In this document: positions 9,673-18,262 of the stretch, piece by piece | How the letters are laid out: each line of letters opens with the position of its first letter | Position numbering within the stretch: position 1 is the first letter of the stretch | NCBI GenBank assembly: GCA_024399955.1 | Contig: JAKSNH010000005.1 | Location: forward strand, 62,001-126,000 | Reading direction: 5' to 3' | Source of the DNA: Paludibacteraceae bacterium | GTDB taxonomy: Bacteria > Bacteroidota > Bacteroidia > Bacteroidales > Paludibacteraceae | DNA length: 64,000 nt | The notes under the pieces: model-generated | Database searches by the model: none | What the model was told of the DNA's origin: nothing | The model's input: the letters and a program-made list of their open reading frames with translations, nothing else | Position numbers and translations under genes: made by a program

Positions 9673-10634
9673 CCCCATTAGTATCTATATGCGTTCCTGT
9701 TTATAATGTCGCACCATACATTGAGCGATGCGTGAGGTCAATCATGGAGCAGGACTATCAGAACATTGAATACATCTTTGTTAACGACGGCAGTACGGAC
9801 AATAGTGTGCAACGACTAAAAACGGTCTTAACCGAGTATCCTGAACGTAAGTCTATGGCTCATATCTACCATAATGACAGAAATCACGGATTAGCCTACA
9901 CACGACGAGTAACAATAGAGAAAGCCTCCGGTGAATACATCACGTGCGTCGATTCAGATGACTGGATAGAAATAAATTATATATCATCCTTGATACGAGA
10001 AGCCATAGCAAGCCAAGCTGCCATCGTAGATGCCCCACTTATAGAACAATACGCAGAACAACAAATATATTACGCAGCTTACCAACCAACTGACTCTATC
10101 TTCAGAGATTGTCTTATGGATAGAGTGAGCCACCTATGCTGCAAAATAATCAAACGCTCTTTGTTTGTAGAACATAATTGTTTTGCTCCTGAAGGTTTGA
10201 ATTATTTAGAAGACCGAATCACACTATTACAATTATGCCACTACGCACAAAAAACAAGTGCTATTTCTGATAGTGTTTATCATTACCAGAGACAAGAATC
10301 TTCTATCTCTTTTGCAAAAAACAACTACCATTTTGAATGTCTCATTCGTTATTGGAAAGTAGCAGAAAGTTTGATGCGAAGTTGGGACTGTTGGCAACAA
10401 TATCAATCTATTTGCTTGCAAAAACAAATAGAAGATAAAAGTTGCTTAATGTTAAGATGTACCACAGATTCACGTAAGAAACATGCAGATATATTTCGTG
10501 AACATGAGCGGAAATATCTTCATACACTTAGTTCGGGATTGAAGGTGATGGCCTATCTAGTGCATTGGCACTTGTGGACATTGGCTAATTGGTATCAAAA
10601 ATTTGTCAATTGGAGAGATAATAATAGGAAATAA
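9669..10634 (+). CDS. Glycosyltransferase family 2
   Basis: 321 residues of GT-A fold. The opening PLVSICVPVYNVAPYIERC, the NDGSTDNS segment and the DSDDWIE catalytic DxD region (about residue 98) are classic GT2. The C-terminal third is specific to the enzyme and gives no clue to its sugar. Last gene of the four-gene operon that starts at 6490; no clear terminator follows. Confidence 0.88.
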   Translation: MTPLVSICVPVYNVAPYIERCVRSIMEQDYQNIEYIFVNDGSTDNSVQRLKTVLTEYPERKSMAHIYHNDRNHGLAYTRRVTIEKASGEYITCVDSDDWIEINYISSLIREAIASQAAIVDAPLIEQYAEQQIYYAAYQPTDSIFRDCLMDRVSHLCCKIIKRSLFVEHNCFAPEGLNYLEDRITLLQLCHYAQKTSAISDSVYHYQRQESSISFAKNNYHFECLIRYWKVAESLMRSWDCWQQYQSICLQKQIEDKSCLMLRCTTDSRKKHADIFREHERKYLHTLSSGLKVMAYLVHWHLWTLANWYQKFVNWRDNNRK

Positions 10635-10663
10635 AAGGAATTTGTAAAAAAATTACACAATTA

Positions 10664-10695
10664 TTTGTATATTCCAAATTTTTTCAGTAACTTTG
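10664..10695 (+). promoter_or_regulatory. tonB promoter
   Basis: TTTG (10664-10667), 20-bp spacer, TAACTTTG (10688-10695). It lies in the 100-bp gap after the GT2 gene and leaves a leader of about 35 nt. Confidence 0.8.
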
Positions 10696-10734
10696 CAGTC
10701 CGAAATTGGTGTATAATATAAAATATTAAATAAT

Positions 10735-11409
10735 ATGCAACTCAAAAAGAATCCTAATGCCAGTTTGGAAGACAAGAAGTTCATGTATGTGCTGATTGGC
10801 TTCGTATTTGTGCTGAGTGTGTGTTACGTCGCTTTAGAGTGGACGGAAAAGGAAGTTACTAAGTATGAGGTTGCTGATACCGAATTCGCCTTTGAGGAGG
10901 AGATTGATATTCAGCAAACAACTCAGGAAACACCTCCACCTCCTCCACCACCAGCTGTTCAGGAAGTGGAAGTGCTGAACGTGGTCGAAGATGATGTCGA
11001 AACCGAAGAGATCCAAATCAACACCGAGGAGGATAAAACCGAAGTCGTCATCCAAGCACCTGTGGAAATTAAAGAGGAAGAAGAGGAAGAAAACGTGGTC
11101 TTCGTCATCGTAGAGAAACAACCTGAGTTTCCGGGGGGTACGCAAGCTATGATGAAGTACTTATCCGAGAATATCAAGTATCCTATGATTGCGCAGGAGA
11201 ACGGCATTCAAGGACGTGTTATCTGCCAGTTCGTGGTTAATAAAGACGGCTCCATCGTGGATATCCAAGTCGTTCGTTCCGTTGACCCATCTCTGGATAA
11301 AGAGGCTATTCGCGTCATCAAGTCCATGCCTAAGTGGAAACCCGGTATGCAACGCGGTAAAGCCGTACGCGTTAAATTCACGTTGCCCGTTGTATTTAGA
11401 TTACAATAA
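10735..11409 (+). CDS. Energy transducer TonB
   Basis: 224 residues. A single membrane helix (about 18-36) anchors it in the inner membrane. It is followed by a periplasmic linker with a seven-proline run (about residues 67-73), a very acidic stretch, and the C-terminal TonB domain (about 135-224: FPGGTQAMMKYLSENIKYP, then GRVICQFVVNKDGSI). It passes proton-motive energy to TonB-dependent receptors such as the SusC protein in this window. Own promoter; recG follows 2 bp after the stop. Confidence 0.93.
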   Translation: MQLKKNPNASLEDKKFMYVLIGFVFVLSVCYVALEWTEKEVTKYEVADTEFAFEEEIDIQQTTQETPPPPPPPAVQEVEVLNVVEDDVETEEIQINTEEDKTEVVIQAPVEIKEEEEEENVVFVIVEKQPEFPGGTQAMMKYLSENIKYPMIAQENGIQGRVICQFVVNKDGSIVDIQVVRSVDPSLDKEAIRVIKSMPKWKPGMQRGKAVRVKFTLPVVFRLQ

Positions 11410-11411
11410 CC

Positions 11412-13505
11412 TTGGATTTATCTATACGAGATATTACCTATTGCAAGAATGTCGGTGCCCATCGTGCCGACATTCTTCGTAAAGAGTTAAAGGTGCAAAC
11501 CGCCTTTGACATACTGCAGCAGTATCCCTTCCGATATGTGGACCGCAGTAAGTTCTATAAGATAGCAGATATACAGGACGAGGATACAGCGGTGCAGATA
11601 ATCGGTCAAATCACCGAGTGGCACCCGGTTGGTATCGGCAAAGCACAACGCATATCTGCCACCTTTAACGACGGCTCCCACACATGCGAGTTAGTCTGGT
11701 TCCAAGGCATCAAATACCTTAAACTCGCACTTAATACACCCTACTTATTATTCGGTAAACCGTCGCGTTTTAACCACCAATGGAACTTTGTGCATCCCGA
11801 ACTCACGTTGATGAGCAAAGTGACTCCCGAGATGACGCAAGGGTTAGAACCTATCTACGAGACCTCCGAAGCCATGAAGCGGTCCGGACTGAACTCCAAA
11901 GGAATGCGTCAGATCATAGCCTCGTTGATGCCGGACCTCAAACAAAGTGGAGTGCCGGACACATTAGGCATGGATGTGCTGATGAAAAACCACCTGATGG
12001 GATTATCCGAAGCACTGGTTAATGTGCATTTCCCAAAAGATATCGCATCCATGCAACGGGCGCGAGAACGACTCAAGTTTGAAGAATTATTCTATATACA
12101 ACTGCATATCCTGCGGCAAAAGAAGAGCCACGAACAACGTGTCGGCTTCCCTATGCCTATCGTCGGTAAACTCTTCAATCGGTTCTACAAAGAGTGCCTA
12201 CCCTTTGAATTAACCAATGCTCAGAAACGCGTCATCAAGGAGATCCATGGTGACCTCAAGAGCGGGCGTCAGATGAATCGGCTATTGCAAGGCGACGTGG
12301 GGTCAGGTAAGACATTAGTGGCTCTGCTATGTGCCTTACTGGCCATCGACAATGGCTACCAAGCCTGCATCATGGCTCCCACCGAGATTCTCGCTAACCA
12401 ACACCTTGAGACACTGACCCACTTGCTCAAAGATATGCCCGAAGTGAAAGTCGCTCTGCTGACCGGATCAACGACTAAGAAACAACGCGAACCCCTGCAC
12501 GAAGGATTAAGGTCGGGCGAGATTAACCTGCTCATTGGCACCCATGCCCTGATTGAAGACGAAGTGCAGTTCGCTAACTTAGGACTGGTCATCATTGATG
12601 AACAACACCGCTTTGGCGTTAAGCAACGCAGCCGACTATGGACCAAGAACGAGACGGCTCCTCATGTGTTAGTCATGACCGCCACTCCTATTCCTCGTAC
12701 ATTAGCCATGACGGTACATGGTGACCTAAGCACCAGTATTATTGACGAATTGCCTCCGGGACGTAAACCCATACAGACCTTCCACTACTCTATCCTGAGA
12801 CGACGCAGCATCAATGAGTTTATTCGCAAACAAATAGGATTAGGACGACAAATATACGTCGTGTATCCGCTTATCAAAGAGAATGAGAAATTAGATTTGC
12901 AAGACCTCGAGAATGGTTATAACACCCTTTGCGACACCTTCCCCGAGTACCGTATATCCATGGTGCATGGTCAGATGAAAGCGAAGGATAAAGATGCACA
13001 GATGCAGCGGTTCGCGAGCGGTGAAACCCAAATCTTAGTGGCTACAACCGTTATCGAAGTGGGAGTGAACGTGCCCAATGCCAGTGTGATGATTATTGAG
13101 AATGCCGAACGGTTCGGACTCAGCCAACTGCACCAACTGCGCGGACGCGTGGGACGAGGGGCAGACCAGAGTTTCTGTATTCTGCTCACTCGAACCGAAC
13201 TGTCTAAAGAGACTCGTCAACGAATGGATATCATGGTGGCCACCAATGATGGTTTCCGTATAGCCGAGGCTGATCTGCAATTACGCGGACCCGGAGATAT
13301 AGATGGTACGCTGCAGTCCGGATTACCGTTTGATCTCAAGATTGCCAGTTTGGCCACCGATGGACAAATACTGATGCAGGCTCGACAAGCCGCATCCGAT
13401 ATATTGGATGCCGATCCCACGTTGGAAGACGAGTATAATCGTATCTATAAACGGCAATTAGACCACCTGCGCATCACAACCGGTCACTATTCCGGAATCT
13501 CCTAA
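11412..13505 (+). CDS. recG: ATP-dependent DNA helicase RecG
   Basis: 697 residues, normal length. The N-terminal wedge/OB domain is followed by helicase motifs: Walker A LLQGDVGSGKTLVALL, the DEQH box (IIDEQHRFGV), TATPIPRTLAM, and the C-terminal QLRGRVGRGADQSFC. RecG remodels stalled forks and Holliday junctions. The reading frame offers TTG at 11412, where the protein matches the usual RecG N-terminus (DI.. CKNVGAHRADIL); no ATG fits. It converges on the next gene with stops overlapping as CTAA. Confidence 0.96.
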   Translation: MDLSIRDITYCKNVGAHRADILRKELKVQTAFDILQQYPFRYVDRSKFYKIADIQDEDTAVQIIGQITEWHPVGIGKAQRISATFNDGSHTCELVWFQGIKYLKLALNTPYLLFGKPSRFNHQWNFVHPELTLMSKVTPEMTQGLEPIYETSEAMKRSGLNSKGMRQIIASLMPDLKQSGVPDTLGMDVLMKNHLMGLSEALVNVHFPKDIASMQRARERLKFEELFYIQLHILRQKKSHEQRVGFPMPIVGKLFNRFYKECLPFELTNAQKRVIKEIHGDLKSGRQMNRLLQGDVGSGKTLVALLCALLAIDNGYQACIMAPTEILANQHLETLTHLLKDMPEVKVALLTGSTTKKQREPLHEGLRSGEINLLIGTHALIEDEVQFANLGLVIIDEQHRFGVKQRSRLWTKNETAPHVLVMTATPIPRTLAMTVHGDLSTSIIDELPPGRKPIQTFHYSILRRRSINEFIRKQIGLGRQIYVVYPLIKENEKLDLQDLENGYNTLCDTFPEYRISMVHGQMKAKDKDAQMQRFASGETQILVATTVIEVGVNVPNASVMIIENAERFGLSQLHQLRGRVGRGADQSFCILLTRTELSKETRQRMDIMVATNDGFRIAEADLQLRGPGDIDGTLQSGLPFDLKIASLATDGQILMQARQAASDILDADPTLEDEYNRIYKRQLDHLRITTGHYSGIS

Positions 13506-14491
13506 TTGGCTAATTGGCTAATTGACGCCAAGTATTCCTGCTCGGGTTGACCGGGAGTAGGAATGAGTGTGGCTTTGTCTAAAATCCCCAATGCCGCCAA
13601 GTCCATGATGGACGAGTAACCACTGCGGCAGATAATATGTTGGCATGTCGTCAAGGCTGCCGCCATATCTCGGTCATTAAGGTAAGTGACTTTGACCACC
13701 GAACCATGGTGCATCTCAATAAACGGTTCTTGTATCTTGCCACGAACAATAAGCGTTCTTTCGTTACTCATGACGGCCTGCTCCGTCAGCGTCTCTTCCA
13801 ATATGGAACGTTGCGGTTCCAAGCCGGACAGCACCGCCACGGTGTCGTAACCGCAGTACGGCGAAGAGGCTATATCCCATTGCTGACCACTAAAACGAGA
13901 CAACGGACCTATATACTTAATCTTTGAATGCTCAACTCTCAACGCTAAACGCTTATCGCTCAACGCTAAGTGCCCTAACATCCCCGACAGGGAGGGTTGG
14001 GCAGCGTCGGTATCCCAGTCCGGCACCCATACTTCGTCATACCTATTATATATTCGCGCGTGCAGGCGTGCGAAGAGCGGTTCCAACCATCGCCAAAAGC
14101 GCGGCAAGCGAATCCATAACTGGTGGGTGATATAGACGCAACGCGTGGACCGGGAGTATAAACCAAAGCGGTTATCCGATATGACTAAATCAATATGCTC
14201 GGTGACCAATAACCTATTCAGACATACCTCGTCCATCCATGTAAAGCGAATCAGTTGAGGTAAGGCTCTTAGCATGGCCCATATTTGACTCTTGCCACGA
14301 CTGTAACGAAGGTGCAACGGAGCCAAATCAATCGTGCGTACATCCGGGAAGGTTTTCTTCAGCCAAGATAAACTCTCGCCATCGCCGCCTAAAACCACTT
14401 CGTGACCTTGTCTGATGTACTCACGCACCAAGGCGGCACACCTCGTGGCGTGACCTAATCCCCAGTTGAGCGGTGCAATCAGAATAGTCAT
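13502..14491 (-). CDS. MurG-like family glycosyltransferase
   Basis: 329 residues of GT-B type. The start MTILIAPLNWGLGHATRC and the C-terminal HIICRSGYSSIMDLAALG are typical of UDP-sugar transferases related to MurG/UDP-GlcNAc:LPS transferases. ATG 14491 is preferred because it gives a 4-bp gap from the upstream gene; the alternative at 14509 would overlap it. Six 7-bp repeats (13931-13972) are read in frame as LSDKRLALRVEHSK, and the last codons (ISQLAN) come from an 8-bp repeat. Both look like repeat invasion of the coding sequence. Confidence 0.75.
   Translation of the reverse strand: MTILIAPLNWGLGHATRCAALVREYIRQGHEVVLGGDGESLSWLKKTFPDVRTIDLAPLHLRYSRGKSQIWAMLRALPQLIRFTWMDEVCLNRLLVTEHIDLVISDNRFGLYSRSTRCVYITHQLWIRLPRFWRWLEPLFARLHARIYNRYDEVWVPDWDTDAAQPSLSGMLGHLALSDKRLALRVEHSKIKYIGPLSRFSGQQWDIASSPYCGYDTVAVLSGLEPQRSILEETLTEQAVMSNERTLIVRGKIQEPFIEMHHGSVVKVTYLNDRDMAAALTTCQHIICRSGYSSIMDLAALGILDKATLIPTPGQPEQEYLASISQLAN
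13503..13526 (-). repeat. Three tandem 8-bp repeats at gene end
   Basis: CTAATTGG, CTAATTGG, CTAATTGA on the plus strand. They encode the last residues and stop of the minus-strand glycosyltransferase and abut the recG stop. A similar CCAATTAGCCAATTAG stretch lies upstream of htpG near 27238. Confidence 0.75.
13931..13972 (-). repeat. Six tandem 7-bp repeats inside a glycosyltransferase gene
   Basis: On the minus strand the units read CGTTGAG, CGATAAG, CGTTTAG, CGTTGAG, AGTTGAG type ([AC]GTTKAG). The same family occurs between genes at 30164-30205 and 57948-57996. 42 bp equals 14 codons, so the present copy number keeps frame. Confidence 0.8.
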
Positions 14492-14495
14492 AACC

Positions 14496-14858
14496 TTATT
14501 TAAAGACAAAATAAACAGCCAAAATCAAGAAGATAGCAGCTACCACGTAGTTCCACTTCAACTGCATGTGAAAAACAAAGATGGAGAACAGCACAAACAC
14601 CACCAAGGTAATCACTTCCTGAATGACCTTCAACTGCATGATATTGAATGGTCCACCATTGCCTTCAAAACCAATCTTATTGGCTGGCACTTGTAAACAG
14701 TACTCAAAGAAAGCAATCCCCCATGAGAAAGCTATAACGGCTATCAATGGCCATTTCTGAAACCATGAGTACTCCGCCAATTTTAGATGGGCATACCATG
14801 CCGTAATCATCATGATATTGGCAAAAAACAACAATAAAATAGAATAAACTCCTTGCAT
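14496..14858 (-). CDS. DMT-family membrane protein (DUF486)
   Basis: 120 residues with four predicted membrane helices. The pattern FANIMMITAWYAHLK, then WGIAFFEYCLQVPANKIG and FNIMQLKVIQEVITLVVF, is characteristic of the small DUF486 proteins of the drug/metabolite transporter superfamily. Function is unknown. The downstream glycosyltransferase starts 4 bp after its stop, so the two are probably cotranscribed. Confidence 0.85.
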   Translation of the reverse strand: MQGVYSILLLFFANIMMITAWYAHLKLAEYSWFQKWPLIAVIAFSWGIAFFEYCLQVPANKIGFEGNGGPFNIMQLKVIQEVITLVVFVLFSIFVFHMQLKWNYVVAAIFLILAVYFVFK

Positions 14859-14929
14859 ATATAATATTTACACTTTCACTCTCCTTATTCTTTTGGCTGA
14901 TATATACCATAAGTACGCCTCCGCACGGT

Positions 14930-14995
14930 AACACCTCGTCAGCTCCCTGACGCAAGGTGTTCGCCCAGGACCAGCGTATGTTGGTACTACCAACA
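14930..14995. other. Two stacked inverted repeats between genes
   Basis: First repeat (14930-14961): outer arms AACACCT/AGGTGTT and inner arms CGTCAG/CTGACG around a 4-nt loop, with a CA bulge. Second (14979-14995): the 17-bp near-perfect palindrome TGTTGGTACTACCAACA. They lie in the 158-bp gap between the TtcA-like gene and the DUF486 gene, both read leftward, and are GC-rich compared with the neighbouring gaps. They may terminate the first gene or form an attenuator; no T-run follows on either strand. Confidence 0.5.
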
Positions 14996-15016
14996 CTAAA
15001 CCACCTGCGGTCGCCC

Positions 15017-15730
15017 TTACTGCATCACACCCCTCTCCAACGCATGCATCAGCGATGCTCGTACCTCCGGATTCATCTTTTCCAGTTGGTCGAGCAGTTC
15101 AGCAGCCTCGTTGCGAGAGGTCTCTTTCTCGTACGGACATAGGTGCAGTTGCTTTTGATAACCCTGCATGGCGGCATAGTGCGCGATATCGCTTTCGTCT
15201 ATTTTCCATAACGGGCGAATGATCGATAGGGGCATCTTATCCAGGGGCAGAAGGGGAGGAATGGACGAGCATCGCCCTTCGTAAATCAGGTTCATCAGCA
15301 TCGTTTGAAGCACGTCGTCACGATGATGACCCAAGGCTATCTTGTTGCAACCCCACTCTTGCGCCTTATCCAGCAGCATCTTGCGGCGATACCACGAGCA
15401 TAGGAAACACGGGTTCTTCTCTTGTTTCTCGTCTCTTTCCAGAGGAACAATCCTTGTATCACCTACCTCCAATCTCACTCCGTGAGACGCGCAGAACTGC
15501 TCTAAGTAAGTCAGGTCACTCTGGTAATTGCGTTCCGCCACGCGCACATACAGCGCCACCACTTCGATACGTGGTTTGAATATCTTAGCCTGGACTCCTA
15601 ATAGTTCAACCAATAGCAGACTATCCTTGCCGCCACTCAGTCCAATCAGCACTTTATCGCCATCGGCTAACAGCCCATATTGCTCGCACGCCTCATGAAA
15701 CCGTCGCTTTATCCTTAATGCATAATTCAT
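15017..15730 (-). CDS. TtcA-family tRNA 2-thiocytidine synthetase-like protein
   Basis: 237 residues. The PP-loop SGGKDS is at residues 32-37 and activates the base with ATP. Cysteines in PCFLCSWYRR and a third in LHLCPYEKE match the three iron-sulfur ligands of TtcA, and ALGHHRDDVLQTMLMNL is the family signature. It should thiolate cytidine 32 of certain tRNAs in the cytoplasm. The start is MNYALRIKRR, next to the promoter; a longer reading would start before the -33 box. It diverges from the SufT-like gene. Confidence 0.85.
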   Translation of the reverse strand: MNYALRIKRRFHEACEQYGLLADGDKVLIGLSGGKDSLLLVELLGVQAKIFKPRIEVVALYVRVAERNYQSDLTYLEQFCASHGVRLEVGDTRIVPLERDEKQEKNPCFLCSWYRRKMLLDKAQEWGCNKIALGHHRDDVLQTMLMNLIYEGRCSSIPPLLPLDKMPLSIIRPLWKIDESDIAHYAAMQGYQKQLHLCPYEKETSRNEAAELLDQLEKMNPEVRASLMHALERGVMQ

Positions 15731-15739
15731 AATTGGCCA

Positions 15740-15771
15740 CAAAAATACTAAGAATTTTTGAAATACGCAAA
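15740..15771 (-). promoter_or_regulatory. Promoter of the TtcA-like gene
   Basis: Minus strand: TTTG (15771-15768), 20-bp spacer, TATTTTTG (15747-15740). The start codon lies only 9 bases below the -7 box, so the leader is very short. Its -33 box is about 6 bp from that of the opposing promoter. Confidence 0.75.
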
Positions 15772-15776
15772 AAAAG

Positions 15777-15808
15777 CTTGCATAATTCAAAAAAAAGCAG
15801 TACTTTTG
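15777..15808 (+). promoter_or_regulatory. Promoter of the SufT-like gene
   Basis: CTTG (15777-15780), 20-bp spacer, TACTTTTG (15801-15808). The -33 box continues as CTTGCATAATTC, the extended form seen elsewhere in the window. Confidence 0.75.
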
Positions 15809-15833
15809 CATGCTTTTTGAGGAACAATTCTAA

Positions 15834-16145
15834 ATGAACGAGTTTTTACAACAAGAAGAAGAGGTTTTACGGATGCTCAAGACGGTGTATGATCCTGAGA
15901 TTCCTGTGAACGTTTACGACCTGGGGCTGATCTATAAGATTGACATCCGGGGCGAGGTTTGTGTGATTGAGATGACTCTCACCGCCCCCTCATGCCCTGC
16001 TGCCGATTTTCTTGTGGAGGATATTCGTCAAAAAGTGCTTTCTGTTAAAGGTATTAACGAAGTGCAAGTTAATATCGTTTTTGAACCCGAATGGACCAAG
16101 GACATGATGTCCGACGAAGCCAAATTGGAATTAGGGTTTATGTAG
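15834..16145 (+). CDS. MIP18/SufT-like iron-sulfur assembly protein (DUF59)
   Basis: 103 residues forming one DUF59 domain. The motif DPEIPVNVYDLGLIY (about 20-34) and the conserved cysteine in TAPSCPAAD (about 50-58) are diagnostic. Members help mature or deliver iron-sulfur clusters in the cytoplasm. It stands alone under its own promoter, opposite the TtcA-like gene, itself an iron-sulfur protein. Confidence 0.85.
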   Translation: MNEFLQQEEEVLRMLKTVYDPEIPVNVYDLGLIYKIDIRGEVCVIEMTLTAPSCPAADFLVEDIRQKVLSVKGINEVQVNIVFEPEWTKDMMSDEAKLELGFM

Positions 16146-16170
16146 TTTTGCAGCCAATCGGTTCTTTTTG

Positions 16171-16192
16171 GGTCGAGGGTCGGTCGAGGGTC
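16171..16192 (+). repeat. Two tandem 11-bp repeats
   Basis: GGTCGAGGGTC twice without a gap, followed by a related TCTCGACACTC stretch able to pair with it. Confidence 0.8.
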
Positions 16193-16251
16193 TCTCGACA
16201 CTCTCTCGCCCACCCGGCTGACTTTTCCTAAATAATGTAGTCTCTCTATAA

Positions 16252-16332
16252 TGGGGTCCCTAGAAACTCGTGAGAGGTTATGGGGAGAGGAGGAGCACAA
16301 CTCGCCGCTTGCGAAGTTGTTGCTCCGACGAG
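16252..16332 (-). repeat. Dispersed hairpin element, copy 2
   Basis: On the minus strand this 81-nt stretch runs from CTCGTCGGAGCAACAAC to CTAGGGACCCCAT. It matches the leader of the rsmH operon (42754-42860), including GGCGAGTTGTGCTCC, TCCTCTCC and AACCTCTCACGAG. Within it GGAGCA(A)CAACT pairs with AGTTGTGCTCC as an 11-bp stem with one bulge. It lies between genes and is not the leader of an adjacent minus-strand gene, so it is either an independent RNA or a mobile or dispersed repeat. Confidence 0.7.
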
Positions 16333-16343
16333 GCGCGTCTAAA

Positions 16344-16400
16344 GTTCCGTAGCATCTCCGTAGCATGTAAGCCCCTACTAAGCCCCACCGGAAGCCCACA
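16344..16400 (+). repeat. Consecutive 11-bp tandem repeats
   Basis: GTTCCGTAGCA/TCTCCGTAGCA (16344-16365), then TAAGCCCCTAC/TAAGCCCCACC/GGAAGCCCACA (16368-16400). Both sets have exactly 11-bp units. Confidence 0.75.
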
Positions 16401-16457
16401 AAAAGCAAGGTTTTTGGAGAACATTATGGATTATAATGTATAAAAATATTAAAATAA

Positions 16458-16489
16458 TTTGCAGATATCAATTATTTTCTATAATTTTG
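16458..16489 (+). promoter_or_regulatory. Promoter of the AAA/DUF4143 ATPase gene
   Basis: TTTG (16458-16461), 20-bp spacer, TAATTTTG (16482-16489), about 40 bp before the ATG. Confidence 0.8.
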
Positions 16490-16529
16490 CACTCGCTTTC
16501 AAAAGTGTAAAAAAAATAAAGTTTTGAAA

Positions 16530-17729
16530 ATGGAACTACTAAAGCGTGAACTATATCTCTCGCAGTTACGGAGTAAGAGAAACACACCCGACATTAAAAT
16601 TATTACCGGCATTCGTCGTAGTGGAAAGTCAAAATTGATGATTCTATACATGAATTATCTTCGTGAAATAGACCCTGATTGTAACATTATCTTTATTGAT
16701 TTTAGACAATTAGAGTTTGATGCTCTTCGCGACTACCATACTTTGCACACTTACATAGAAGAACATTATCGTGCCGGTTGTAACAATTATCTTTGTATTG
16801 ATGAAATACAACTTTGCCCCAATTTTGAGCGCACTATTGATAGTCTTCATGCAAAAGAAAAATATGACATCTACCTGACCGGGTCAAATGCATTTATGCT
16901 CAGTTCTGATTTGGCCACTCTTTTTACAGGTCGTTATATAGAAATTGAAGTATATCCATTCAGTTATAACGAGTATTGCCAATACTTCCACTTCTCTCCA
17001 TTTGACCAAATGAATTTTGACCAATATGTACTATGGGGTGGATTTGCCGGTTCGTATCAATATTTAGAAGATCGCGACAAAGTCATCTATGTCAAAGACG
17101 TATACAATACCATCATTCAGCGTGATTTGGTAGATAAGTATCGCATTTCGGACGGTCATATCCTCAATCGTCTTGTGGAGTTCTTAATGGACAATGTGGG
17201 CAATGTTTGTTCCTCTAATAACATTGCTAATTTACTTAAGCAGAATGGTGTTTCTGTTTCACATCCCACTATTGGTGCATATTTGGAATATCTATGCCAT
17301 GCTTTTGTTTTTTATAAAGCCAAACGATATGATATTCGTGGCGGCAAGTATTTAGAATCCCTGTGTAAGTACTATTTGGCAGATTCTGGATTTAGATATT
17401 CTATTCTTGGCACACGCAACATGGATTATGGTCGGATGTATGAAAATATCGTTTTCCTTGAACTGCGTCGTCGTGGATATGATGTATATATCGGCAAACT
17501 CTATCAGAAAGAGATAGATTTTGTTGCTTTGCGCCATTCTGAGAAATTGTATATTCAGGTCAGCGATGACATTTCAAATGCAGACACTTTTTCGCGAGAA
17601 TATACCCCCTTGTTACAAATTAAGGATGCATCTCCGAAATGGATTATTGCACGAACCCGACATGATACCTATACTTACCAAGGTATTTTGATTCACGACC
17701 TTGCTACTTGGCTCAGCCAAGAGCGATAA
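16530..17729 (+). CDS. AAA ATPase with DUF4143 domain
   Basis: 399 residues. Walker A GIRRSGKS is at residues 27-34, Walker B near LCIDEIQ (about 92-98), a sensor-like LTGSNAFML follows, and the C-terminal half has the DUF4143 pattern (LCKYYLADSGFRY, then ENIVFLELRRRGYDVYIGK, KEIDFVA). The EIDFVA stretch resembles nuclease-fold proteins of the DUF4143 group. These ATPases are common and mobile in Bacteroidota; their function is unknown. ATG 16530 is used; a TTG two codons earlier is less likely. It stands at the edge of the accessory island. Confidence 0.88.
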   Translation: MELLKRELYLSQLRSKRNTPDIKIITGIRRSGKSKLMILYMNYLREIDPDCNIIFIDFRQLEFDALRDYHTLHTYIEEHYRAGCNNYLCIDEIQLCPNFERTIDSLHAKEKYDIYLTGSNAFMLSSDLATLFTGRYIEIEVYPFSYNEYCQYFHFSPFDQMNFDQYVLWGGFAGSYQYLEDRDKVIYVKDVYNTIIQRDLVDKYRISDGHILNRLVEFLMDNVGNVCSSNNIANLLKQNGVSVSHPTIGAYLEYLCHAFVFYKAKRYDIRGGKYLESLCKYYLADSGFRYSILGTRNMDYGRMYENIVFLELRRRGYDVYIGKLYQKEIDFVALRHSEKLYIQVSDDISNADTFSREYTPLLQIKDASPKWIIARTRHDTYTYQGILIHDLATWLSQER

Positions 17730-17747
17730 AAGTGGATGAAGGATGTT

Positions 17748-17791
17748 TGCATATACGGTGCACGATACGTGCATATAGGATGCGAGGCAGA
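17748..17791 (+). repeat. Four degenerate 11-bp repeats
   Basis: TGCATATACGG, TGCACGATACG, TGCATATAGGA, TGCGAGGCAGA: each unit is 11 bp and starts TGC. They lie just downstream of the ATPase stop. A weak hairpin (GGCAGA/TCTGCC arms) follows at about 17786-17811. The rest of the gap to 17975 shows nothing recognisable. Confidence 0.6.
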
Positions 17792-17975
17792 GAACGAATT
17801 GTCTTCTGCCCCGTAAGAGATTAATAAGAGGAAAGTTTTGAAGTTGTTTAGACTTCGTCTTGTCTTTTATCTACATATGATTCAATCTGCTGTGCCATGC
17901 GAGTCCCTGTTGGACACTATGATAAGATACCTTTATAGTGATGAAAAAGGCGAATGTAAATATCCAACATTTACA

Positions 17976-18251
17976 TTAATTGTAAAGAAGAGATAACTCA
18001 TTTAAGAGATCTCTTTTCTCGTTAGCAATTTCTTCTGCAGTATCTGCAAGATGAATAACTGGCATTTGTATAAACAATCTTGCCTGTTCTTCTGTACAAT
18101 TTAGATATTTACACAATCGCGTATAATGTGGTGCTTCTGTTCGAGCATCACATAGATGAACAATTTTACTACGTTCTTGAATGTTGTCACACATTCGTTC
18201 TTTTACTGAAACCAAGAATAGTTGGTCTTTAATTTCTTGAATCGTTCTCAT
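17976..18251 (-). CDS. Small protein of unknown function
   Basis: 91 residues, charged and probably helical, with two cysteines near KYLNCTEEQ and VHLCDARTE. No family is recognised. It follows the DUF1835-like gene by 11 bp on the same strand, so the two are probably one operon and may act together. Confidence 0.6.
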   Translation of the reverse strand: MRTIQEIKDQLFLVSVKERMCDNIQERSKIVHLCDARTEAPHYTRLCKYLNCTEEQARLFIQMPVIHLADTAEEIANEKRDLLNELSLLYN

Positions 18252-18262
18252 TATCGTTGATA

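Larger units (their letters stand above)
16146..16529. other. Repeat-rich gene-free region
   Basis: 384 bp between the SufT-like and AAA ATPase genes. It holds, in order, two 11-bp repeats (16171-16192), the dispersed hairpin element (16252-16332, minus strand), two further 11-bp repeats (16344-16365), three degenerate 11-bp repeats (16368-16400) and the ATPase promoter (16458-16489). A 126-codon minus-strand frame crosses it but looks spurious. Confidence 0.7.

Noticed and set aside
16028..16408. A 126-codon open frame on the minus strand
   Set aside because: It runs antisense through the SufT-like gene and across the hairpin element and 11-bp repeats, has no family resemblance and no promoter or ribosome site in place.
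17736..17816. A 26-codon frame after the ATPase gene
   Set aside because: It only reads the 11-bp TGC repeats and has no ribosome site or recognisable sequence.
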